A DNA stretch of 50,389 nucleotides, from NCBI RefSeq assembly GCF_016900115.1, contig NZ_JACJJQ010000010.1, positions 1-50,389 on the forward strand, in the 5' to 3' direction. The DNA comes from Limosilactobacillus alvi. Its GTDB lineage: Bacteria > Bacillota > Bacilli > Lactobacillales > Lactobacillaceae. The position numbers were made by a program, and so were the translations under genes. Below are positions 40,609 through 48,541 of this stretch, piece by piece (position 1 is the first letter of the stretch; the number at the start of each line of letters is the position of its first letter). The notes under the pieces are model-generated. The model had not been told where the DNA came from. It saw only the letters and a program-made list of their open reading frames with translations, and did no database searches.

Positions 40609-41715
40609 ATGAAAAAAAGAACAAATTTTATCCGGCTACTCTTTATTTTGGTGGGGATGGCGATTGGATATTACTACTTACCACCAATGTGGGCGACGTT
40701 AGGGATTAAGCCTTCTTTGGTTATCTTACCTGTCATTGTTGACATTTTACTTGGAGCAATTATTTTTTGGTTATTATCACTTGCATTGATGGGTTGGATT
40801 TTACGGATTGTCCACCAAGTTGAAACAACATTAGCGAAAAAGAGTCCCTTATATCTAATTATGGGGGCAATTACCACTATTCTAGGGTTGGTATTAGCTT
40901 CGCTGATTTCTATTCCACTCTGGCGATTACGGGTTCCCGTGTTAAACAATGTTTTACCAATTATTTTAATGGTTACTTTTTCTTACTTTGGGTTTGTCTT
41001 GGGGACAACCCGACTTGATGAGTGGCGTAAACTTTTGTTTAGCCGGCGCGACAAGGCCAAAGATGGGGCAATCATTAATCGCCAAGACGATAATTACCAT
41101 CATTACAAAATTTTGGATACGAATATTTTGATTGATGGTCGGATCTATGACTTAGTAAAAACTGGCTTTCTTGAAGGAACTTTATTGGTTCCGAACTTTG
41201 TTTTATACGAGTTACAATACATTGCTGACTCAGGTGAAAGTATTAAGCGGGTCCGGGGCCGGCGCGGATTAGATATTCTAAATAAGTTACGGGAAGAAAA
41301 AATAGTCCCAGTTGAAATGTATGATGGTGATTTTGAGGATATTCCGGAAGTTGATAGCAAGTTAATTGCCCTTGCTAAAAAAGTTGATGGGGTAATCGTA
41401 ACAAATGATTGGAATCTAAATAAGGTGATCCAGTTCCAAAACGTTCAAGTTTTAAACATTAACAACTTAGCTAAATCATTACGACCACGGGTAGTCCCTG
41501 GAGAAAAGCTCCGAGTTAAAGTGGTCAAAAAGGGAACAGAGCGCCAACAAGGGGTTGCTTATCTTGATGATGGGACCATGGTTGTTGTTGAAGATGGTCG
41601 TTACTTTATGAACCAAGAATTGATTGTTGAGGTAACAAGCGCTCTCCAAACAGATGCTGGACGAATGATCTTTGCCCGACCACCACATCAAGGAATTGAA
41701 GATAAGACAGATTAG
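40609..41715 (+). CDS. yacL: PIN/TRAM domain membrane protein YacL
   Basis: A 368-residue protein with four N-terminal membrane segments (about 10-140), a cytoplasmic PIN nuclease domain (YKILDTNILIDGRIYDLVK, catalytic Asp residues; VIVTNDWNLNKVI) and a C-terminal TRAM RNA-binding domain from about 295. The combination defines the YacL family, thought to act on RNA at the membrane; the function is not established. The gene sits 17 bases downstream of radA, and the gltX gene usual after it is missing here. Confidence 0.93.
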   Translation: MKKRTNFIRLLFILVGMAIGYYYLPPMWATLGIKPSLVILPVIVDILLGAIIFWLLSLALMGWILRIVHQVETTLAKKSPLYLIMGAITTILGLVLASLISIPLWRLRVPVLNNVLPIILMVTFSYFGFVLGTTRLDEWRKLLFSRRDKAKDGAIINRQDDNYHHYKILDTNILIDGRIYDLVKTGFLEGTLLVPNFVLYELQYIADSGESIKRVRGRRGLDILNKLREEKIVPVEMYDGDFEDIPEVDSKLIALAKKVDGVIVTNDWNLNKVIQFQNVQVLNINNLAKSLRPRVVPGEKLRVKVVKKGTERQQGVAYLDDGTMVVVEDGRYFMNQELIVEVTSALQTDAGRMIFARPPHQGIEDKTD

Positions 41716-41734
41716 TTGATATTGCGAGACATTC

Positions 41735-42113
41735 TTGGCCGAACTAATCAACTTGCTTGGCGTTTGCAAGCCCATGCAAGGCTGAATCGGTTGGTACGAC
41801 CGTCAGGGAAGCAACTGCCATTCAGCTATTGCTTTGACCGTGGTTGCTGAGTAACATTCGGAGATGCAAGAGAGAGGTTGGGAAAAAAGCTCCTTGACGG
41901 CCTGGTCGGGATAAGAAGGGCGAAGGTTGATTCGTTAGAATCGACCTTTCGTTCGCACTTATCCGCTAAGGCCGTGATTTGGAGCGAACCAGCCAACTGG
42001 TTTGGCGTTTGTGAGCCCATGCAAGGCTGAATCGGTTGGTGCGACCGTCAGGGAAGCAACTGCCATTCAGCTACTGCTTTGACCTTAGTTACTGAGTAAC
42101 ATTCGGAGATGAC
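41735..42113 (+). repeat. Dispersed 3'-UTR structured element, copy D (duplicated)
   Basis: The longest copy. A block of about 110 bases with AGCCCATGCAAGGCTGAATC and CAACTGCCATTCAGC (a seven-base-pair GCTGAAT/ATTCAGC stem) occurs twice, at about 41758-41866 and 42003-42112. It flanks one core hairpin (41876-41976; tip GGTTGATTC-GTTA-GAATCGACC). Each block ends in the trailer CTGAGTAACATTCGGAGATG. It lies 20 bases after the yacL stop, same orientation. Confidence 0.88.
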
Positions 42114-42155
42114 AAAGGCTGGGGAGAAACATGAGTTTCTTCCCAGCCTTTTCCT
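42114..42155 (+). terminator. Terminator after element copy D
   Basis: AAAGGCTGGGGAGAAAC pairs with GTTTCTTCCCAGCCTTT and a TTCCTTTTC tail follows. Confidence 0.85.
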
Positions 42156-42459
42156 TTTCTAATCAAAAAGAGGCTGGCACAGCCAGCCTCAAGGAGTACT
42201 ACGAATATCTTAGGGGAGATTTCGTAATTAATCTATTTTTCGGTTACTATTTGGGAGGAGTAATTGAAAAATAATAGGTTTCGGTTAATCGTGATAAGAC
42301 ATCTCCTTACCACGGTTCTTATAGTAACAGTCGAGTGTGAAGAAAATATGATGAAAGCCTAAAGTTACCAGTAAGAGCGGCAAAATAATTTACCATGCAG
42401 AAGCCAAGCCAACTTGTGGTAAGATTGAGATACTGATCTTGGTGAAAGGAAATAGGACG
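42156..42459 (-). other. Intergenic region before cysS with a minus-strand terminator
   Basis: GAGGCTGG pairs with CCAGCCTC (42170-42191). On the minus strand this is followed by TTTTTGATT, a proper terminator with no annotated minus-strand gene upstream of it. A possible minus-strand -10 (TATAAG, about 42318-42323) is 150 bases away, with a poor -35. On the plus strand the region must contain the cysS promoter, which I cannot place with confidence; no T-box was found. Confidence 0.45.
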
Positions 42460-43866
42460 ATGCTAAAAATATACAACACCTTAACGCGGCAAAAAGAAGC
42501 CTTTAAGCCAATTACCCCCGGAGTAGTAAATATGTATGTTTGTGGACCAACTGTTTATAATTACATCCATATCGGGAATGCGCGGAGTGTCGTTGCTTTT
42601 GATACTGTTCGGCGGTATTTAGAATTTAAAGGCTATCAGGTTAACTATGTTTCTAATTTTACTGACGTCGATGATAAGATGATTAAGGCCGCCAATGAAC
42701 AGGGGATTACCGTTCCTGAATTAGCTGACAAGTATATTCAAGCTTTTATGGAAGATACAAAAGCACTTAACGTTGAAGATGCTACGATGCATCCCCGGGC
42801 AACGGAAAACATTGCGGAAATTATTCAAGTAGTTCAAACGTTGATTGAAAAGGGATATGCTTACGAAGCTGATGGTGATGTTTATTATCGGGCGCGGAAA
42901 TTTAAACGTTATGGGGCTCTTTCTGGTCAATCCTTAAATGACCTCGAAGTTGGGGCGAGTGAGCACGTTAGCCAAGATGAAGTTGATAAAAAAGAAGATC
43001 CGCTTGATTTTGCCCTTTGGAAGGCTGCTAAGCCAGGCGAAATTAATTGGGAGTCACCATGGGGACCGGGGCGGCCAGGTTGGCATATTGAATGTTCCGT
43101 AATGTCAACCAAATACTTGGCGAATACGATTGATATTCATGCTGGTGGGCAAGATTTAACCTTTCCACACCATGAAAATGAAATTGCTCAAATTGAACCA
43201 GTAACTGGTCAACCATTTGTTCACTATTGGATGCACAATGGTTTCGTTACCATTGGAAAAGAAAATGAAAAGATGAGTAAGTCCTTGCATAATTTTATAA
43301 CGGTGCATGATTTGCTAAAAACGGTTGATGGACAAGTGCTACGTTTCTTTATGGCAACCACGCAATATCGGCGGCCAATCCAATATAGTGACGAACAACT
43401 TCAAGATGCGGCCAGTAACTTAAAGCATTTGCAAAACACTTTTACGAATTTGAGTTACCGGCAAGAAGATGCAGAGGCAGGGAGTGATCCCGCTGTCTCA
43501 GACCAAGCTACTAAGTTCAAAGCCCAATTTGTTACGGCGATGGATGATGATATTAACGTTCAAAACGGGATTACAGTGGTTTATGATCTTGCGAAGTATG
43601 CTAACTTATATGCTCAAGCTAAAACAGTAAAGCAAGAAGCGATTGATACTTTAAAAAATTTGTTAATCCAATTAACAACAGTTTTTGGTGTTAAATTACA
43701 AACGGAAAAAATTAACGATACAGAAATCGAAGTGTTAATTGAACAACGTAATCAAGCACGGAAAGCCAAAAATTTTGCCTTAAGTGATAAGATTCGGGAT
43801 GATTTAAAGGCTCAGGGGATTATCCTGGAAGATACCCCACAAGGCACACGGTACAGAAAGGAATAA
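42460..43866 (+). CDS. cysS: Cysteinyl-tRNA synthetase
   Basis: A 468-residue class I synthetase charging tRNA-Cys. The first zinc ligand Cys in YVCGPTVY, the HIGH-type HIGNARS, the WHIECSVM zinc site, and the KMSKS signature are visible, with a C-terminal anticodon-binding helical domain. The ATG at 42460 follows GAAAGGAAATAGG; an in-frame upstream GTG is less well placed. It is followed closely by mrnC and rlmB, a conserved Bacillota order. Confidence 0.97.
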   Translation: MLKIYNTLTRQKEAFKPITPGVVNMYVCGPTVYNYIHIGNARSVVAFDTVRRYLEFKGYQVNYVSNFTDVDDKMIKAANEQGITVPELADKYIQAFMEDTKALNVEDATMHPRATENIAEIIQVVQTLIEKGYAYEADGDVYYRARKFKRYGALSGQSLNDLEVGASEHVSQDEVDKKEDPLDFALWKAAKPGEINWESPWGPGRPGWHIECSVMSTKYLANTIDIHAGGQDLTFPHHENEIAQIEPVTGQPFVHYWMHNGFVTIGKENEKMSKSLHNFITVHDLLKTVDGQVLRFFMATTQYRRPIQYSDEQLQDAASNLKHLQNTFTNLSYRQEDAEAGSDPAVSDQATKFKAQFVTAMDDDINVQNGITVVYDLAKYANLYAQAKTVKQEAIDTLKNLLIQLTTVFGVKLQTEKINDTEIEVLIEQRNQARKAKNFALSDKIRDDLKAQGIILEDTPQGTRYRKE

Positions 43867-43867
43867 A

Positions 43868-44278
43868 ATGGCAGTAGATTATCGACAACTAAATGGGATT
43901 GCTCTAGCGTACTTAGGAGATGCTGTTTATGAGGTGTTTATTCGTGAGCACTTACTAGCGAAGGGGATGGCTAAGCCAAACCGACTCCAGCACGTGGCGA
44001 CTAATTATGTTTCGGCCAAGGCACAAGCAGCTCTAATTGAAAAGATGCAAGAGGAAGACCTTTTAAATATGGAAGAATGGGGTTACTTCAAGCGGGGGCG
44101 GAATGCTAATAGTTACACGCATGCCAAAAATACGAATGTCCTGACTTACCGGATGTCAACTGGCTTTGAAGCCTTAATTGGCTATCTTCAATTGGCAGGA
44201 AAAAGGGAACGTTTGAATGAAATCGTGCAGTGGTGCATTATGCATGTCGAAAAGGGGGATTTAAGCCGTGCCAAGTAA
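43868..44278 (+). CDS. mrnC: Mini-ribonuclease III
   Basis: A 136-residue RNase III-like enzyme lacking the dsRNA-binding domain; it matures 23S rRNA in Bacillota. The catalytic signature [22 protein letters not shown], with Glu and Asp metal ligands, is at about 10-30. The gene is one base downstream of cysS and overlaps rlmB by 11 bases. Confidence 0.96.
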   Translation: MAVDYRQLNGIALAYLGDAVYEVFIREHLLAKGMAKPNRLQHVATNYVSAKAQAALIEKMQEEDLLNMEEWGYFKRGRNANSYTHAKNTNVLTYRMSTGFEALIGYLQLAGKRERLNEIVQWCIMHVEKGDLSRAK

Positions 44279-45020
44279 ACAACCGGAATTTATTATTGGG
44301 CGCCATCCAGCTGTAGCGGCCTTAAAATCAGATCAAGAAATTAATAAAGTCTTTATTCAAAAAGATTTACGTTCGGATGCAATTGCTTCAGTTATTAAGT
44401 TAGCGCGGGAGCGGCGACTCGTGATTTCAATGGTTCCCAAGACTAAGCTCGATCAAATGACAAATAACGAAAATCACCAAGGGGTTGCACTAGCTGTCGC
44501 GGCTTATAAATACGCAACAATTGACGATTTGTTTGCCCGGGCGACTGAACGAGATGAAGCACCATTCTTTTTAATCTTGGATGAATTGGCTGATCCGCAC
44601 AATTTAGGTTCAATTTTACGGACTGCAGATGCGGCGGGTGTCCACGGTATTATTATCCCAAGACGTCGTTCAGTCGGCTTAACGAGTGTGGTGGCTAAAA
44701 CTTCAACCGGGGCGATCGAACACGTTCCGGTTGCTCGGGTAACCAACTTGGTCCAAACCGCCAAAGAATTACAAGCCCGGGGATTATGGTTGTTTGGGAC
44801 TGATATGCAAGGAACTGATTACCGACACTGGGATGCTAAGGGACCGGTTGCCTTAGTGATTGGAAACGAAGGTAAAGGGATTTCTAGTTTACTAAAAAAA
44901 ACTTGCGATGAGATGCTGACGATCCCGATGATTGGCCATGTTCAAAGCTTGAATGCAAGTGTTGCCGCTAGTCTGCTCATTTATCAAGGATTTAATTCTC
45001 GTCACCCACTGGTTAATTAA
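44268..45020 (+). CDS. rlmB: 23S rRNA 2'-O-methyltransferase RlmB
   Basis: A 250-residue SPOUT methyltransferase of the TrmH/RlmB group, methylating G2251 of 23S rRNA. The N-terminal substrate domain ([14 protein letters not shown]) and three SpoU motifs ([43 protein letters not shown]) forming the AdoMet knot are clear. The start is GTG, overlapping mrnC. A terminator follows. Confidence 0.96.
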   Translation: MPSKQPEFIIGRHPAVAALKSDQEINKVFIQKDLRSDAIASVIKLARERRLVISMVPKTKLDQMTNNENHQGVALAVAAYKYATIDDLFARATERDEAPFFLILDELADPHNLGSILRTADAAGVHGIIIPRRRSVGLTSVVAKTSTGAIEHVPVARVTNLVQTAKELQARGLWLFGTDMQGTDYRHWDAKGPVALVIGNEGKGISSLLKKTCDEMLTIPMIGHVQSLNASVAASLLIYQGFNSRHPLVN

Positions 45021-45394
45021 AAAATTTTTTCAATTTACTTTTGGCGGTAACTAATTTCTGCACTGAGAAATTATTCAAAAGTTTAAAAACGTTCTGTGGA
45101 CACACTAACTAATTGGTGTGCCCTTTTTTTGTATATTCAGCATAAAAAATAGTTTTACTCCTAAATTTATATTGCTTATTATCTAATTAATTGTAAAAAA
45201 CGTTGTTGAAAAAGATAGTTAAAAATGATAACTTATTTTTGCTGATAAGTATTTGAATTGTTAATGATAAATTAATTACTGTAATTTGATTATAATAGTG
45301 AATTGCTACTAGCTTGCTATTTTAAAATTAAGCAGTTATTTGAATTAGTTTAACAATCAAGTTTTAAACGGTAAAATGCTCAAAAGGGGAGAGA
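45021..45394 (+). other. Intergenic region before the sigma-factor gene
   Basis: It contains the rlmB terminator (GGACACAC...GTGTGCCC then TTTTTTT at 45098-45130). A 250-base AT-rich stretch follows with no hairpin and no confident promoter. The length and composition suggest a regulated promoter for the sigma-factor gene. Confidence 0.6.
45098..45130 (+). terminator. Terminator of the cysS-mrnC-rlmB operon
   Basis: GGACACAC pairs with GTGTGCCC (one A-C mismatch) and is followed by TTTTTTTG. Confidence 0.8.
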
Positions 45395-45406
45395 TTGATA
45401 AGACTA

Positions 45407-45988
45407 ATGAAAAAACCAGAAAAGAAAATTTCCGAGCAAAAGTTAATTTACATGGTTCGGAACCATCATGACGATGCCAGTTTTGAAATGCTTTTTCGCC
45501 GGTACCTGCCAATGGTTCATAAACTCCGACGGAAATACACTGGCTTGACAATTAGTTATGAAGATTGGCATCAAGAAGCAGGAATTACTTTGTTTAAGTG
45601 TTTGAAGACTTACGATGAAATAGCGGGTGCTTTTGCAACTTACTACCGAAAGATGCTTTTAAATCGATTAAATGATCTTTACCGGAGTCAGCAAACCCAG
45701 AAGCGAATGGTGAATACAAAAACCTTTTCTTTGGACCAAATGCCGATGGCTGATCAAATTGAAGATGAGCGGGTTGCAAGTGATAAAGTAGTACGATTCC
45801 GCATTGCACTAAATAAATTAACCACTGAGTGTTCGAAATTTGAGTTACTTTGTTTCTTAAAGATTTGTAATGGAATGTCACTTGAAGAAGTAGCAGCCGA
45901 ACTCCAGAAAGATCCACGCTCAGTTTACTCGGCAATTTGGCGGGTTGAACGAAAGTTTTTGCAGATTCTTGACCAAGAGCGGGATTAA
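45407..45988 (+). CDS. Sigma-70 family sigma factor, SigH/ComX-like
   Basis: A 193-residue alternative sigma factor. Region 2 is at about 17-90 (DDASFEMLFRRYLPMVHKLRRKY, then DWHQEAGITLFKCLKTYDEIAGAFATYYRKMLLNRLNDLYR). The region 4 helix-turn-helix is at the C-terminus (CNGMSLEEVAAELQKDPRSVYSAIWRVERK). Position upstream of rpmG-secE-nusG matches sigH of Bacillota; in lactobacilli this gene is the presumed competence-type sigma factor. Start uncertain: the ATG at 45407 is 15 bases after GGGGAG, whereas a TTG at 45395 is only three bases after it. Its control is unknown. Confidence 0.88.
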   Translation: MKKPEKKISEQKLIYMVRNHHDDASFEMLFRRYLPMVHKLRRKYTGLTISYEDWHQEAGITLFKCLKTYDEIAGAFATYYRKMLLNRLNDLYRSQQTQKRMVNTKTFSLDQMPMADQIEDERVASDKVVRFRIALNKLTTECSKFELLCFLKICNGMSLEEVAAELQKDPRSVYSAIWRVERKFLQILDQERD

Positions 45989-46057
45989 AGAAGTAAGAGA
46001 CATTCTTGTTCTTCCTATGCAATTATGCTAGAGTAATTCTGAATGGAGGTGGCCGTT

Positions 46058-46210
46058 ATGGCTAACCATAAAGTTGGATTAGAATGCTCAGTCTGCGGTT
46101 CACGTAATTATTCAGTCAATGTTAGTACTAATCAGCGTGAACAACGCTTAGAACTAAAAAAGTTTTGTAAACATTGTCAAAAAGTAACTGTTCACCGGCA
46201 GACACGTTAA
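46058..46210 (+). CDS. rpmG: 50S ribosomal protein L33
   Basis: A 50-residue L33 of the zinc-binding type: CSVCG and CKHC provide the four cysteines. Sequence in parts is [19 protein letters not shown] ... [17 protein letters not shown]. The ATG follows ATGGAGGTGGCCGTT. It sits directly before secE (12 bases), as in most Bacillota. Too short for the open-frame size cut-off commonly used. Confidence 0.95.
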   Translation: MANHKVGLECSVCGSRNYSVNVSTNQREQRLELKKFCKHCQKVTVHRQTR

Positions 46211-46222
46211 GGGGAGGTAGCT

Positions 46223-46402
46223 ATGCACTTAATTCAGTTTTCCAAGAATGTCGTTAAAGAAATGCATCGCATTGTTTGGCCAACTGCAAAAGAAAATCGG
46301 CGTGATACAGCGGTCGTTCTTTCAATTACGATCTTCTTTGTTCTGTTTTTCGCCCTCTTTGATTGGTTGATCCAAATGGGACTTTTGGCTTTTGTAGGTT
46401 AG
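46223..46402 (+). CDS. secE: Preprotein translocase subunit SecE
   Basis: A 59-residue single-span SecE. The conserved amphipathic helix (FSKNVVKEMHRIVWPTAKEN) precedes one membrane segment (VVLSITIFFVLFFALFDWLIQ). It stabilises SecY in the translocon. The ATG follows AAGGGGAGGTAGCT. It lies between rpmG and nusG. Confidence 0.95.
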   Translation: MHLIQFSKNVVKEMHRIVWPTAKENRRDTAVVLSITIFFVLFFALFDWLIQMGLLAFVG

Positions 46403-46408
46403 ATTTGA

Positions 46409-46438
46409 TTGGTCAAAGTCTACAAGGTCTGGTATAAT
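46409..46438 (+). promoter_or_regulatory. Promoter in front of nusG
   Basis: The -35 TTGGTC (46409-46414), an 18-base spacer and -10 TATAAT (46433-46438). A short hairpin AAGTTTCCGTC/GGCGGGCTT with TTTTTT follows almost at once (46450-46477). It could terminate secE transcripts or act as a very short leader attenuator. Confidence 0.55.
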
Positions 46439-46524
46439 GTCTTTCTAGGAAGTTTCCGTCTTAGGGCGGGCTTTTTTATTTTGCTTAAATATCAAGACTT
46501 CTAAACGAAAATAAGGAGAAAATC

Positions 46525-47073
46525 GTGGAATCACAAGAAAAACGTTGGTACGTTTTGCACACGTACTCTGGATACGAAAACCGGGTTAAAAGTAACTTGG
46601 AATCTCGGGCCCAATCAATGGGAATGGAAGACTACATTTTCCGGGTAATTGTGCCGGAAGAAACGGTTCACCAAGTTAAGGATGGGAAAAGTAAGGATAT
46701 TGAAGAAAAGGTTTTCCCAGGTTACGTTTTAGTTGAAATGGTAATGACTGACCGGGCCTGGTACATTGCCCGGAATACGCCAGGAGTAACCGGATTTCTT
46801 GGTTCTCACGGTGGTGGGTCAAAGCCGACACCATTACAACCAGAAGAAGTTAATCGGATTTTGAGTTGGATGGATGACGAAGCTCCTGAACGGACTGATA
46901 TTAATGTTGCAGTTGGTGACCACGTTAAGGTTATTGCTGGTTCATTTGCTAACTTAAGTGGGGTTGTAACTGAAGTTGACCATGAACACATGAAGTTGAA
47001 GGCTGAGATCGAAATGCTTGGTCGGCAAACTACGGTTGAACTTGGTTTTGACCAAATTGCAGCGGTTGAATAA
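46525..47073 (+). CDS. nusG: Transcription termination/antitermination factor NusG
   Basis: A 182-residue NusG. The NGN domain is at about 8-115 (RWYVLHTYSGYENRVKSNLE; the VFPGYVLVEMVMTDRAWYIARNTPGVTGFLG block) and the KOW domain is at the C-terminus (VGDHVKVIAGSFANLSGVV). It binds RNA polymerase clamp helices and couples transcription to ribosomes. The start is GTG after AAGGAGAAAATC. Confidence 0.97.
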   Translation: MESQEKRWYVLHTYSGYENRVKSNLESRAQSMGMEDYIFRVIVPEETVHQVKDGKSKDIEEKVFPGYVLVEMVMTDRAWYIARNTPGVTGFLGSHGGGSKPTPLQPEEVNRILSWMDDEAPERTDINVAVGDHVKVIAGSFANLSGVVTEVDHEHMKLKAEIEMLGRQTTVELGFDQIAAVE

Positions 47074-47133
47074 ATTTAAGTTGTATTTCTAGAATAGATG
47101 TGGTAGTTTTATAAGGTATGCTATCAACATACT

Positions 47134-47170
47134 GTGGGAGGGGCAAATTCTTATCCCCCATCATTACCAC
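47134..47170 (+). promoter_or_regulatory. Candidate L1-binding site upstream of rplK
   Basis: GTGGGAGGGG, TATCCCCC and a closing CCAC form a stem with an asymmetric internal loop of the type bound by ribosomal protein L1. A second similar site lies before rplA (47665-47690). L1 is known to repress its operon through such leaders in many bacteria. Confidence 0.65.
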
Positions 47171-47196
47171 AACACGGACTAAGGAGGTTTTGTCTC

Positions 47197-47622
47197 GTGG
47201 CAAAGAAAGTAGCAAACATTGTCAAGTTACAAATTCCTGCTGGTGCAGCAACACCTGCTCCACCGGTAGGTCCTGCCCTTGGGCAAGCAGGGATTAACAT
47301 TATGGGCTTCACGAAGGAATTCAACGCCCGGACTGCTGATCAAAAAGGAATGTTAATTCCAGTTGTGATCACGGTTTACGAAGACCGTTCCTTCGAATTT
47401 ATCACCAAGACGCCACCTGCTGCTGTCTTGCTGAAGAAGGCCGCTGGTGTTGAACACGGTTCCGGTGAACCTAACACGAAGAAGGTTGCTTCTGTAACCA
47501 AGGCACAAGTTAAGGAAATCGCCGAAACTAAGATGCAAGATCTAAACGCCGCTGACGTAGAAGCAGCTATGCGCATGATCGAAGGTACTGCCCGGAGCAT
47601 GGGCTTCACTGTTGAAGACTAG
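47197..47622 (+). CDS. rplK: 50S ribosomal protein L11
   Basis: A 141-residue L11 at the GTPase-associated centre of 23S rRNA. The proline-rich linker ([20 protein letters not shown]) and the C-terminal rRNA-binding domain ([20 protein letters not shown]) are textbook. The start is GTG at 47197 after TAAGGAGGTTTTGTCTC; the longer frame from 47134 reads through the leader stem. Exact family length supports this choice. Confidence 0.98.
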   Translation: MAKKVANIVKLQIPAGAATPAPPVGPALGQAGINIMGFTKEFNARTADQKGMLIPVVITVYEDRSFEFITKTPPAAVLLKKAAGVEHGSGEPNTKKVASVTKAQVKEIAETKMQDLNAADVEAAMRMIEGTARSMGFTVED

Positions 47623-47664
47623 GCTCTAGCAGACCGGGCACTTTTTGAAAAAAAAGTTGTCCCC

Positions 47665-47690
47665 GTGGGAGGAGACTTCCGCTAGACCAC
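47665..47690 (+). promoter_or_regulatory. Candidate L1-binding site upstream of rplA
   Basis: GTGGGAGGAGACTTCCGC, then a CTAGACCAC closing strand: GTGG pairs with CCAC and GGAG/GGAAG-type inner pairs follow. It shares GTGGGAGGRG and CCAC with the site before rplK. It lies 23 bases upstream of the rplA start. Confidence 0.6.
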
Positions 47691-47713
47691 ATTTGCAAGG
47701 AGGATACATCAAG

Positions 47714-48418
47714 ATGGCTAAAACTCGTGGTAAGAAGTACCAAGACGCGTTGAAGAAGGTTGAAGCTAAGAAGCAATACGCCTTAACTGACGCAGTTAAA
47801 TTAGTAAAAGATATTGATTTTGCAAACTTCGACGCAACGGTTGAAGTTGCATTTAACTTAAACGTTGACACTAAGCAAGCGGACCAACAATTACGGGGTG
47901 CCGTAGTTCTGCCTAACGGAACTGGTAAGGACCAAACGGTTATCGTATTTGCCAAGGGTGAAAACGCTAAGGCTGCTCAAGAAGCCGGTGCGGACTTTGT
48001 TGGTGACCAAGACTTAGTTGAAAAGATCCAAGACGGTTGGCTTGACTTTGACGTTGCAATCGCTACCCCAGACATGATGCCACAAGTTGGTCGTTTGGGT
48101 CGGGTCTTAGGGCCTAAAGGCTTAATGCCAAACCCTAAGACTGGTACGGTTACGATGGACGTAGCTAAGGCCGTTTCTGAATCAAAGGCTGGTAAGGTTA
48201 CTTACCGGACTGACCGGGATGGAAACGTTGCTGTTCCATTCGGTAAAGTTTCCTTTGATGCTGACAAGTTAGTTGAAAACTTAAAGACGATTGAAGACAT
48301 CATTATTAAGTCACGGCCAGCTGCTGTGCGTGGGACTTACATCAAGCATGCTTCAATTGCTTCAACTTTTGGCCCAAGTGTTACCTTGGACTTAACTGAC
48401 TTCTCGTCAGCACGGTAA
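47714..48418 (+). CDS. rplA: 50S ribosomal protein L1
   Basis: A 234-residue L1 of the mobile ribosomal stalk, also the autogenous repressor of its operon. Family blocks include [38 protein letters not shown] and [19 protein letters not shown]. The ATG follows CAAGGAGGATACATCAAG. A strong terminator follows, and rplJ-rplL, the usual next genes, lie about 16 kb upstream instead. Confidence 0.98.
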   Translation: MAKTRGKKYQDALKKVEAKKQYALTDAVKLVKDIDFANFDATVEVAFNLNVDTKQADQQLRGAVVLPNGTGKDQTVIVFAKGENAKAAQEAGADFVGDQDLVEKIQDGWLDFDVAIATPDMMPQVGRLGRVLGPKGLMPNPKTGTVTMDVAKAVSESKAGKVTYRTDRDGNVAVPFGKVSFDADKLVENLKTIEDIIIKSRPAAVRGTYIKHASIASTFGPSVTLDLTDFSSAR

Positions 48419-48439
48419 TCAAAGTAAACGCTGAAAGTT

Positions 48440-48472
48440 AAAAGACTGGGCATTCGCCTGGTCTTTTTTTTA
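48440..48472 (+). terminator. Terminator of rplK-rplA
   Basis: AAAAGACTGGGC pairs over 12 positions with GCCTGGTCTTTT around ATTC, followed by TTTT. Confidence 0.92.
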
Positions 48473-48541
48473 CATAGCAGGTAAAATGCTAATGGTAGAA
48501 GATATCGTTATCATGACCTGTGATAGAAAGAGGAAAAGTAA

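Noticed and set aside
42295-42330. Five-codon minus-strand frame after AAGGAG, considered as a leader peptide or toxin
   Set aside because: The ribosome binding site abuts the ATG and the peptide is too short; no toxin-like hydrophobic peptide was found.
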